Assembly (NCBI RefSeq): GCF_026210795.1
Contig: NC_089459.1
Location: 1,054,001 to 1,118,000 of the forward strand
Source of the DNA: Rhizophagus irregularis
Taxonomy: Eukaryota; Glomeromycota; Glomeromycetes; Glomerales; Glomeraceae
Direction: 5' to 3'
Length of the DNA stretch: 64,000 nt
Within the stretch, counting starts at the first letter, position 1; each line of letters starts with the position of its first letter. Under the pieces are notes generated by a model, which worked only from the letters and a program-made list of their open reading frames with translations, made no database searches and was not told the DNA's origin. A program made the translations under genes and the position numbers. Below are positions 1 to 10,664 of this stretch, in pieces.

Positions 1-860
1 CTAATATATATTTATTTTTTTATGTACTGTATTCTTCAGATTAAAAATGGTATTATTTAGTCAACAACGCCAATTATTTCAAATTTAAGCATTTAATCAA
101 TATTAATAATACTTTTTAAAGTTATTAGAAAATTAGCGGATGATTGCGGTTAACTGCGTATGAACGAAATTATAATGTACCCGGATATGACATGCGGTTA
201 AAAAATTTTAATTCGCTTAATTCCGGCCAATTGCGGCATGTTCCATTATTCCATACAAAATATTCCTCAATTTTTTTAAATAGGGGAGTATTTTAGTCGT
301 ATTTATCTCTGCGTAAAGGTTTCACAAAAGTTTCACAGTCGATGCGGGGGTTCATTTAGTTACTTTTTGTGCTCCAGAAACTATTCCTTAGTTATATATG
401 AATATATGACATAGTTATTACTAATTGCTTTGTTCTTGTTTTGTTTGCGAGTTTTTTTTTATATTTTATGTGGTATTCTTTGTCCTTTGTTATAATTTTT
501 ATTATAAAGTGAAAGAAGGGTAAAAATGGATGTAATAAAAGATATTGGAAATAGTGGGTTTCAAGGGAGAAATAAAGCATGAAAAAAGTAATGCCTGCCC
601 GGTAATAATTCCGACTTATCATGACATTAACGATGTTCTTTGAAATGTAAATCTGGGAATAATATACATGTGAATGGCTAGTTAACAATCGGAAAAAACG
701 GTCCGTGGCGCGCAGACTGCGTTGTATGTCATTTTTTGTAGATCATTTTATTTTCATTTATAAAACCTGTAATACAAAATACATAAACACTAAAATATTT
801 TTTTATTTTTTTTTTCCTCCATTGAATTTATTAATCCCTTTTTATTTAAAGATAATTAAA
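1..860. other. AT-rich intergenic/5' flank
   Basis: I see no gene here. Open frames are short and of biased composition. The stretch from about 705 to 860 is open and in frame with the kinase downstream, but it translates to a phenylalanine- and isoleucine-rich string unlike the hydrophilic CxxC leader that follows. I read it as 5' leader of the kinase gene. Confidence 0.5.
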
Positions 861-3158
861 ATGAACCCAACAGAAGAATCAAAGTTTAAAATTTGTACAC
901 AATGTAATAAAAAAGTGATAAGTTTTCCAAATAACTTTTGTAGGAAACAATTTCTTTCATCAATTGATAATGAGACAAGTGGAAATATCAATTTAGATGA
1001 ATTTATTAAAAAAACTCAATTAAATTCAAAATTCTGTGATGATTTTATTGAATGGATACCGTATTCAAATTTTGAGAATATAAAATATTTAACAAGTGGT
1101 GGAAATTCAAAGATTTATTTTGGAAATTGGTTATTAAACAAGTCTTTGGCTTCAATGTCATCGCTTAATGTCGTCCTAAAAGTTATTAGAATTAGTGATT
1201 CTCTAAAAGAGGTAAAATATGTTAATAATAGATTTATATTAATTATATAATTAAATTTGGTTAATTCAATCATTTAGCTTAAAATTCATCATAAATGTCG
1301 TGGTCAAAACATTATACCATTTTATGGAATAACGAAAGCACCTGAAGAGGATGAATATGCTATGGTCATACAATGTGCGAAATATGGAGATTTACGAAAT
1401 TATATTCGTAAATTTTTTTCAAGCTTAAATTGGACCGACAAAGCAAATATTCTTATTAAAGTTTCAAAAGCTTTAAATTTTCTTCATCAAATGAATTTAT
1501 TTCATAAAGATATTCATTGTAAAAATATTTTAGTAGATGAAGAACATAGAGTTTTAATAAATGATTTTGGACTTTGTCAATCTAGTGATTCGGAAATAGG
1601 TAAATGTATCATGTAATGCTGTAATACTTATCAATATATATATTAATCTAATTAAATAACTAACACATTTATGTATACAATACATTAAAAAGTTCCAAAT
1701 ATTCTTCAAGGAGTTTTACCCTATATCGCTCCTGAAGTTCTAAGACGTAAATCATATACAAAACAATCAGAAGTATATAGTATAAGCATGATCATGTGGG
1801 AATTAACTTCAAAGAAACCACCATTTTCGGATTGGTTTCATGACGTAGAACTTGCACTCGCAATTCTTGATGGAATGAGGCCTGATATTGTTGAAGGAAC
1901 ACCCGAATTTTATGTTGATATTATGAAACAATGTTGGGACCCTGATCCATCACAAAGACCTGATGCTACCCTTTTGCCAAAAATATTTGAAAAAATGATG
2001 GAATCATGTAAAATGTTTGATAACAATATATACTCACCAATACGAGAACATCAATCTGACATTATAAATAATTCAAATGAGAATAGTACTGAGTCAGGTA
2101 TATGATATGAGAGTTTATTATTAAATAAATTTACAATTAGTAATATTAAAATTGATTTCTTTTTAGTAGGTTATATAACTCAAGCGTATAATTATTCTCT
2201 TGGAAAATTATCTTTATCTACTGAATTACAAGGTAAGTATTTAAGATTTTAGCTATGATTTTGATACATATTAATTAATTTATTCTATTAATCTAGATGA
2301 TGATCAACCCGAAATAGAAGAAAAAAAAATTACCAAAGAATTTTCTATAGAATTGACCAATCAAATAGAATATTATGAATCAAAACCTATTAATAGCTCT
2401 TTTGATATTAATACAATTACAATAGAAGAGAAAATAATAAAACAATGTGACGACAACAAATTAAGAAAACCGAGATCTAAGAAGAATCCCGAATATAATG
2501 AAAAACGAGCTTATAAACTTCGTAAATATCAAATAGCTGGTAAGTCTCATAAATAAAAAATTGCGCCTATTTAAGATTTATGTTTATAATTATTAAATTA
2601 CTTTTATTATTATTATTATTTAGGCAAATTAAAAAAAAGTATGAATACTAAAATAATTTGTTTTATTATTCGTTTAGTTATTTTATATTAATGTTCATGT
2701 TGCTTATAATATGAATTTTTTAGAAAATCGTAGATCTATAACACTACCGGAAGATGACGGTAAGTATATTTTTAATTTAATTGAATGAATGTTTATTTCA
2801 CATTATTTGATTGTTAATTATTCTCTTTTCTTTTTGTTATTAAGATGAAATTGGTAAGTTTGTATATATATATATTAAAAAATTATTACGGTTGAACTTT
2901 AATTCTAATTCTCTATATTATTTAATTTTAGTATCAGGAAGTGAAGGTATATTTAATAATGATAAATTTATTAAATATTATTATATTTTTTAACAAATAT
3001 TATCAAAATTTTATTTAGATTCTAGATATGCTACTCAAACATACGACTTTACATTAGATGGCAAGTAAATATACATATATTATATTAATTATTACTGACA
3101 ATAATTCTTTTTTAACTTTTCATTCTTTTAATATAGATCTGAACAAGAGTTACAATAG
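861..3158 (+). CDS. Protein kinase (TKL-like) with micro-exon tail
   Basis: Eleven exons: 861-1211, 1278-1599, 1693-2097, 2167-2232, 2297-2539, 2624-2638, 2724-2759, 2845-2853, 2932-2946, 3019-3064 and 3137-3158. They sum to 1530 nt (509 aa). The N-terminus has a CxxC pair (C-T-Q-C-N-K-K). The kinase domain spans about residues 70-340: glycine loop L-T-S-G-G-N-S-K-I-Y, lysine in V-V-L-K-V-I-R, catalytic loop H-K-D-I-H-C-K-N, D-F-G, Y-I-A-P-E and an M-W-E-L segment. All key residues are present, so it is probably active. This style of kinase is hugely expanded in Rhizophagus. After the kinase domain come a lysine/glutamate-rich linker and six short exons (15, 36, 9, 15, 46 and 22 nt). Introns 2 to 9 are all in phase 1. 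The start at 861 was chosen because the open frame upstream looks like leader. An alternative last intron with a GC donor at 3061 would end the protein at 3168. The function of the tail is unknown. Confidence 0.85.
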
Positions 3159-3769
3159 GCTACAATAAAATAATAATTGTTCTAATATATATATATATAT
3201 ATTTATAATTCTACTAATTTATTATTTAATTTATTATTTAATTCTTTTTTATTTTATAATTACAGTAGTCATATGTTATTATTCGGTTATTAATTGTAAA
3301 ATAGGAATATACATTGTAATTTATAATGTTTATTAACAAAAGTATAATATGTATCTAAGTATGTATATCTGAGATTTTTTGCGTACAATTTAGATAAATT
3401 ATTTTCTTCATAAATTACGAAGAAAATGTAAAAATTTATCATCACAGTGATCATTAAATAAATTTACAATTGATATTAAATAGTTATTGAATAGAGATAT
3501 CGGTCTTCGACCGATATCCTCCATTATAACTGAGTTACAGTACGGTCATTAGGAATACTTGCGGTGACCAATAGGAATTAATGTTCTGATGGATATTTCA
3601 TAGTCATTAAAATCCCGCATATTCCTAATCGACCGAACAATAAATGTATGTTCTAATTTACAAATATTAATAATAATAATACTATAAAGGAGCGAAATTT
3701 GACTATTTTGTCAAGAAAATAATATTTAACAAATGCAAATGTTTCTATTTATAAGTCTAATTATATAAT
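3159..3769. other. Intergenic with small hairpin
   Basis: AT-rich spacer between the kinase and the subtilase, which are transcribed toward each other, so it should hold both 3' ends. The only clear structure is the hairpin at 3496-3518. I see no coding signal. Confidence 0.5.
3496..3518. repeat. Perfect 10-bp hairpin with TTC loop
   Basis: GATATCGGTC is followed by TTC and then by its exact reverse complement. It lies between two convergent genes, about 340 bp past the kinase stop. Its loop and closing bases resemble the larger hairpin at 6539-6617. It may be a processing or termination structure, or the remnant of a small palindromic repeat. Confidence 0.6.
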
Positions 3770-5475
3770 TTATGGACTGGGTATACGTAAAAATCTATTA
3801 GGCGTAGCATTTTGTAGGTTTGTTAAAATATTTTTGGTAGATAATGTTATTAATTCATTTATCATTAATGATGGGTTCATGTTGCCCTTTTTGCTAATGA
3901 TTAAAGCGACAGTACCAGCAACGTGTGGGCAAGCTTGGCTGGTTCCTGAAGCCTTGGATAATGAATTAGTTAGTAAAGCACCCGCTGCAACAATATCCAC
4001 TCCTGGAGCAAAAATTTTTACGCAGGATCCGGTATTAGTTAAGTTTGTAATTTTATTTGTAGATTTTTCCGTGGCACCAACAGTAATTGCTTGTGGTGCT
4101 GATGCTGGCGATACATTGCATGCATTACTTGAATCGTCACCTGCTGATACCACTACGTGAATACCAGCATTACTACAAAGGCTTATCATTTGATTAATTG
4201 CCTGAGAATATGCTCCTCCAAGTGACAAACTATGAAATTAATTTAAAAATTTTATTAATATTTTGTTAAGATTAACCATTTTAAATGAAATTAAAATATT
4301 TACTTGACCACCGTTTTTTTATTTGAACTTTTTGAGTGTTGGAGGATTACGTAAGACAATCCTGCCACCACTGTTGTTGAAGAACCTTGCCCACTTTGAT
4401 CTAATACCTTAATTGCAATGAGAGTTGCTTTATTGGCAACTCCATATTTCTTACCCCCAATCTACCAATAGAAAAGAGTTCAATGAATGTGAATATGAAA
4501 AAAAATTTAGAAATTTTTTATAAATGTTACTTACAATACCAGCAACGTTGGTTCCGTGGCTATATCGAATATTGATATGTATAAAAGAAATAAAATTTTT
4601 TAGAATCGATTGATTTGATTTATTTAATTTTTTTTCTCACTTACCCATTATCATCGGTTGATGAACAACCAGCGCAAAAGCTACCTCCAAAACTTGCTCT
4701 TCCCTCAAATTCAGCATTTTTAATATCAATTCCTCTAAAAAATAAATAAAAAATTAAAGAAAGTTGTTGCACGTTGAACAAATTATTTAACGTACTCACG
4801 TGTCAACTACGTAAACGTTTACTCCGGAACCAGCACTAGTTGGGTAATTGTATTTTCCATCCAATGGAAAATCTTTTTGGTCGATTCGATCAAGGTTCTA
4901 GTATTCAATTTAATTTTATTAGAATAGAAATTAAACTTTAACTCTCCTTGTATATTACAATTACTTACGTAAGGCAAACCATTTTGAGTAGGTGTGCTAG
5001 TAGCTGCTCTTTTTTTTAATTGATCCTCTTCAATGATAACAGTATTATTAACAGCATAATTGGCCTTTATTTTAATAACTTTTTCAACAAAATTAACATC
5101 ACTTCTTTTTGATAATGTATCGACAAACTTCTTATCAAAAAATCCACTGTAAATTGAAAATTTTCCATCAGTGGAATGGTCTGTGATAAGATTTTTATCA
5201 GGTTTATTATTATTACTGCTACTACTAAATATTCCTTGTCCGGGGCTAGACTTTTCCACACGACGTCCTAAACATTTTATAAGCATTTCCTTATGGTCCG
5301 ATACGACGGATTGAATGGACAATATTGAAGTTTTAAGAAAAACCAGATGTTCTTCTTGTGAACCCGAATCCAAAGATTGTATTGTAAAGGGACATACTAG
5401 AGCGAATGTAATGGATGATAATAATAAGTTTAGAAATGAGAGAAGGATTAGGGAACGCAGTGAAATCATTTTCAT
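3770..5475 (-). CDS. Secreted subtilisin-like serine protease (S8, proteinase K type)
   Basis: Six exons read on the minus strand: 5475-4969, 4897-4800, 4734-4645, 4559-4535 (only 25 nt), 4461-4304 and 4229-3770. Total 1338 nt, 445 aa. Residues 1-25 form a hydrophobic signal peptide. A pro-region follows (about residues 40-150) with a pattern like the I9 inhibitor propeptide. The catalytic triad is visible: Asp in V-Y-V-V-D-T, His in G-H-G-T-N-V-A-G (the whole of the 25-nt exon) and Ser in S-G-T-S-Q-A-C-P-H-V-A-G. The oxyanion segment V-N-L-S-L-G-G is also present. Secreted enzymes of this family degrade extracellular protein and are common in plant-associated fungi. The predicted role is secretion, propeptide removal and extracellular or cell-wall proteolysis. 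No break was seen. The model is strong because every motif falls in frame across the five introns. Confidence 0.92.
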
Positions 5476-6803
5476 TTAATTCTAAAGAGTGTAAGGTAAA
5501 TGAATAGGAATCATATGAATGACAAGGAAGATGAATAGAGAAAAAAAAGGATGTGTGGTGGTATCGCATGTTATATCTTTTTTCGCAATGTAAAGAATGT
5601 TGCACGCACACCAATGAACACAATCAAACTTTAATGTGTCGTTGCATTGTTTACCTGGTGTACTTGGTTTTCGTGCAAGCATTATGTATTAACTTTGTAT
5701 ACTTTCTACTTTTGGATAAACCGTCGATTTTAAATTTCCATATGAACAATGATGTTTCCAATGAAAGTATTGGAAAATGCCGATCTTCCAATGCAACTAC
5801 TCGGGTATTATAAGAAAAAGAAATCTATAGAAAAAAAAAATCTATTTAAATCTATTTCATGTACTTGGAAAATGAATTTATTAATGCAAGATATCTGATG
5901 CCATTTTAATTCGTATAACAGTTTTGATATTGATTGGCTGATTCACAATCAGCCGAGAACTTTAATTTTACACCAAAAATATTATTATTGATAGTAATTT
6001 AGAAAACCAGAAAAAAAAAAAAGTAATTTTATAAATTTTCAAAATAAAGTCTTTAAGTGTAATTGTAATTTTAAAATTCTTTATTTTAAGCAAAGAATGG
6101 AATGCTTGATTTGATTGAAGAAATAAAATGCAGATTTACTTTGAAAATACGTTCTTATAAAAATTTGACTCCGTTTAATTAATTCCTCCAATTCAAATTT
6201 GAATTCATATGGAATTGACAAGAGAATGTAATCCCGATTCTCTTGATTTTCTTGCTAAATTTGAAATTTTAATCCTTTTTTTGAGTGATGTTGGATTTAT
6301 TAGACGAGTATTTATTTGCGATTTCATTTTAAATTCTTCGATTATATTTACGACTTACAATTATTATTATTAGTTATTCTACAGCCAAATAGGATCATGC
6401 TTTTTTTATCATGCTGATATTTTTTTATTAAGCTATAAATAAACTACCATTGCATAATTATTATTGATATTTTTGACGTTGTTTAATCAATAGTTTATTG
6501 TATTTATAAGATGATCATTGGCGGCTGCAGAATAACACAGTTATTTGATAGGGGTGTTAAAATATCTTCCGAACTGCTTCGCAGTTCGGTGATATTCTAA
6601 CCCCCTATCAAATAACTAATATTTAACGATACCTTAAATTTATAATAATAATATATATCAAATGCATTTAAACGAAAAACGTAATAAAATTAAAATATCA
6701 AAAAGCTCAGCAGCATTGCAAAGTTGTGATTTATTATTGAATTTACACAGTGAATTGTTTAATAAAAAAAAACCTTACTTATTTATAAATAATACAGTTA
6801 ATC
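5476..6803. other. Intergenic region upstream of the subtilase
   Basis: It holds the promoter side of the subtilase and the 3' end of the FHIP-like gene. Short open frames at 5482-5813 overlap on both strands and have no recognisable content, so I treat them as chance. The notable structure is the long hairpin at 6539-6617. Confidence 0.5.
6539..6617. repeat. 79-bp near-perfect palindrome (hairpin)
   Basis: The left arm begins AGTTATTTGATAGGGG and contains CCGAACTGC. A TTC loop at 6578-6580 is followed by GCAGTTCGG, and the right arm ends CCCCTATCAAATAACT. The arms match over nearly their whole length with a few mismatches. It lies about 190 bp beyond the FHIP-like stop codon. It could fold as RNA at the 3' end of that transcript, or be a minimal palindromic repeat. 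Confidence 0.75.
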
Positions 6804-9800
6804 TTATTTTTCTAAAGAACTTTTTTTAGTCAAACCTTTCATTCTAGATAAAGAGCCTTTTCTAATCAAGCCAACGGTTGGAGAAGTTGGAGAAGTAGTA
6901 TTACTACTATTGACATCAGTAATAATTTTTAATGGAGTAGTTAATGTACTTGGAGAAGTGGTACTATAAGTCATTCTTCTCTCTCTCCTTTCTCTTAGGC
7001 TCCATTGTCTAATAATGGGAGCATTGTTATCAATATTGGTACCTTCATTCACATCACCAATCGTATTACTTCTTTTTCTGCCACGATGCTCATTACCATC
7101 TTTTGAAGAATTTCTTTCTTGCTGTCTTTCAATTAAAGCAATTAATCTAGCGAATTTTTCCATATTTCTCATTATTATAATATCCTTTTCGGTCATATTG
7201 TCGGTAGAAATATTGCCATTACTACAAACATTATTGTTATGACCTCCTTGTGATTCCTCCTCCTCTTCAACAATCATAACACCTTGATCTAAATCCATAT
7301 ATTTAACAAATATAATAGCTGCCAATTCTTTACAAAATTCTTGTAATATAATAAACGCATTAACGAAATTAGTAAATTTTGCAAAAGGGTTAATATGCGT
7401 ATCCTTATACATTGAAGGAGAAACGGGTAAATCAGGTGAACTTGGATCGATTAAACGAGGTGATAAGGGACTATGATTATTAATATCAGAAGAATTCCTT
7501 GAACCGTAAGACGATCTACTCATGCCCCTACGTTTAACCAATTGTATACGAGTTGGAAAATTTGGTACTTTTGAAGCACCAATTTTTGCTTCACTTGCTA
7601 TCTTCTCTAATACACTAATTAAACTTTTACGAGTGTTAACATTATCAGTTGATGAGGAATTCTTGTTATCAAAATCGAAGTTAGCATATAATAACAAATC
7701 AATTTTTTCGTCTAGTATACATGCTAATTTACTTATTATACTAGTCAACACTAAATTTCTTTCTAATGAAACTTGAAGAAAGTTTTCTAATTGTTCAAAT
7801 ATCATACTAATAAATGTTCCTTCATAAAATACATGAATATCATTATTAATGTTATTTTCGGTATTATAAATGTCATTGTTTTCTTTACCAGTAAAATTGC
7901 TAAACGAATTAGTAGTGGTAGTGCTAATATTAGGTAAAGGATAAGGGTTAGTCCAATGACTACATGCTAAAGCAACTATTTGTACTCGTCTTTGTGCATC
8001 TAAAAAATAATCTTCATAACCAAATCCATTGTCATTTGCTTTATCAGTCGATTCTACTACCACTGAAATATCCGATCCTACTTTATTATCATCCAGCGGC
8101 ATTAATGATAATAATTTTCTCAGTAATACTCTAGGGTTTTTATTACCCATTATCGTATTATTTGTCGTTGCAGAAATACTGCTACTAGAAGAAGTAGTAT
8201 TACTAAAAAAGGTATGATTCATGTGAGTGAGATTTCTCAATACTAAATTGTACAATGCAAATTGATTAAATGTTTCCAAGATACTATCAAATAATCTTAA
8301 CGTAGATAAGCTTAATCTATCTTCTGCATTACTACATCTCCCTATAAGAATTTCTCTTATAGAAGCAACTTTTGTTATCGTTCCTTCTCCCGATTTTTCT
8401 TGAGAAACATTCTGAGGGATATTCTGAGGGATATTCTGAGGAACACACTCAGGTTCCAATGAATCTCCTAATAAAATGTTGAATACAGAATCAAGTATTT
8501 GATGAACTTTAATGTACTTGATTAATTCATTTACATAAGTTGTTGCTGCGGTTGCTTGTTCATCTAATGGACTTAATAATGCTGGTATAACTGAACATTT
8601 TATAAATCCATTTATTAACCTATCTAAAAATTGTAACATCAATATCTATTAATAAAAAAAAAAAATTTAAATAAAATAAATAGTAACTTAAACGATAAGA
8701 AAATAATAAACTTACTGGGTTATTAATTTCCGCAACCTTATTGATAAATTGCCAAAATTCAAAAAATTCTTCGACTGCAATTTCAGGTTTATTTATATAT
8801 TGTAACACTTCAGATGGCGTACGTTTTTTATTAAATCTTATCGTTGAAGATGAATTCGTATCACAATCATCGTCACCATTATTATAATTTCCATTTGATT
8901 CACTTATCATTAATGTGTTGTTATTTGGTAATGTTGCAAATGCTATCTGTAGTCTCTTCTCCTATGTAAAAGTAAATTAGTTTGGAAATTTGTTTTAAAA
9001 GAGTTTAAGGAATTAATTATTTTAATACGAACCAATGTTTCGAAAAATTTAGATTCTTTGATTAAATAATTGAGAAAATCTATATCATCTTTCAACATAT
9101 TCATTATTAAATATAACGCTTCTCTTGATACTTTACCTGTTTGTCCCATTATATTTATATAATCTAATAACATTGAAAATATTGGAAAATCAGTCTAAAA
9201 TATTTATATCGAAATTAAAATAATATTAGTAAATAATTTTCCTTAGTTTTCTATACATAAGAGGATACTATTACTTACGCCTTTAGACCTTTCAAAATAA
9301 AAATCAATCAATTTTGGTTGATTCGTCATTTGTCTACAAACAACGTGAATTAATTTAACTAATCCTTGTTTAAGGTAATAATTGTCTTCCACATCTAACT
9401 CATATGATAATAGTATTAATCTTTGTATATATAAATATACTTCTGGTGCAAATAATAATTTCGGTGGAATATTTTGCGTGAAATGCATAAAAAATTTCAA
9501 TACTTGAACCAGCATTCCTTTTGGTATCTATTTATTTTTAAAAATAAAGTTATTTAATAAAAAAAAAAAACAAAAAAAAGATACATCCCACTTACATCAT
9601 TATTAGCGTATCCAATTAAATCTTTTAATACATTGTTATCTAATATAAATTCGATACATTTTCTTTGAACTTTATTTTCGTCAAATGGTATATAATAACT
9701 TGAAATTGAACTATGGTTAATTCTAATTCGTATTTCTTCTTCTTTAATAAATCTAATAATATTTTCTAAATTTCCTGGTATTTTTGTTGAGTTTATATCA

Positions 9801-10045
9801 ACAAATTTACTTTGCTCTATAATAAAAATCAATTAAATGAATTAGCATGCATTTTTATATTAAAAATCTATACGTATATGTACATACGATATAGCATATA
9901 ATTAGTTACCTTTGGACTTTGTTGTGGAAATACTATTAAAATATTTTTTTATAGATTTCCATTCTTCTTGTAATTCTTCTTCTTTAGATTTAATATGTGG
10001 TGCTATAATTTCAATTGCATGACCAACTATTCTTGATAAAAACAT
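6804..10045 (-). CDS. FHIP: FHIP/RAI16-like protein (FHF complex subunit)
   Basis: Six exons on the minus strand: 10045-9910, 9816-9596, 9527-9279, 9194-9033, 8961-8716 and 8645-6804. Total 2856 nt, 951 aa. The diagnostic segment is L-F-D-S-I-L-E-T-F-N then A-L-Y-N-L-V-L-R-N-L, typical of the RAI16/FHIP family. The N-terminal two thirds reads as helical (armadillo-like) and the C-terminal part ends in a basic serine/threonine-rich tail with L-R-E-R-R-E-R-R. In other eukaryotes FHIP proteins join FTS and Hook to couple dynein to early endosomes, so a cytosolic cargo-adaptor role is likely. The first intron is phase 1 and the others phase 0. A low-complexity N-I-P-Q repeat lies near 8400-8450. 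It is transcribed away from the SCYL1-like gene, with about 620 bp between start codons. Family assignment rests on recognition of that core motif and overall organisation. Confidence 0.8.
8407..8452 (-). repeat. 15-bp tandem repeat inside the FHIP coding region
   Basis: Three consecutive near-identical 15-bp units (GGATATTCTGAG type) encode N-I-P-Q-N repeats. They lie in a probable loop of the FHIP-like protein. Unit length is a multiple of three, so copy-number change would keep the frame. Confidence 0.7.
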
Positions 10046-10664
10046 GTTTATAAAAGTTGTAGGTTAAATTAGGTAAATTGTGAAAATTTTAACGCAACAA
10101 AAATTTTAATTGATAATTTGGGATAATAGAGAACTTTTTTTTACTTATTATTTATTATACATCAATTATAATGCGCTATAAAAAGTGCATTATCTGTTTA
10201 AAAAAAAAATCGATAAAAAAAGAATTTTTTGTTTTAAATGCTCCTTTATATTAATTTTTTGGTGATCGGTTTGCACGTTTTTGGGTAACTACATTTTTTA
10301 TAATTACATCCAAAAATGTGCAATTATGAACCGGTTTAGGTAGATTATTAATCATCACGTGAAATAACAGTTGCGGGCGACTGCTCGTTAAATTTTAGAT
10401 CATGTGAAAATTACTTCGATTAAAATTTATCGTTCCTTCCTTATTCTTTCTACTAAATTTTTATGCGTCTTCGGTTTTTTTGCCCTCTACTTAAAGGCTT
10501 TTTTATTTAAGTTAAAAAAGACTTACTTAGAAAATATATACTACATATCTAATTCATAAATTCATATAATGTATGGCGTAATTACCGATTATATGCATAT
10601 TTAAGACTTGTATCACTTTGATTTTGTTATAAACTTCTTAATACTTTTTTTTTCTACAATCGAT

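Noticed and set aside
705-860. In-frame extension of the kinase N-terminus
   Set aside because: The translation is AT-driven and hydrophobic without order. The ATG at 861 precedes the family-like CxxC leader.
3061-3168. GC-AG last intron in the kinase gene
   Set aside because: A canonical GTAAAT donor four bases later keeps the frame and gives a short clean end. The GC option remains possible.
3834-4160. Plus-strand open frame over the subtilase
   Set aside because: It is the antisense of the last subtilase exon, which carries the catalytic serine motif.
7015-8217. Plus-strand open frames over the FHIP-like gene
   Set aside because: They are antisense to the long last exon and have no independent support.
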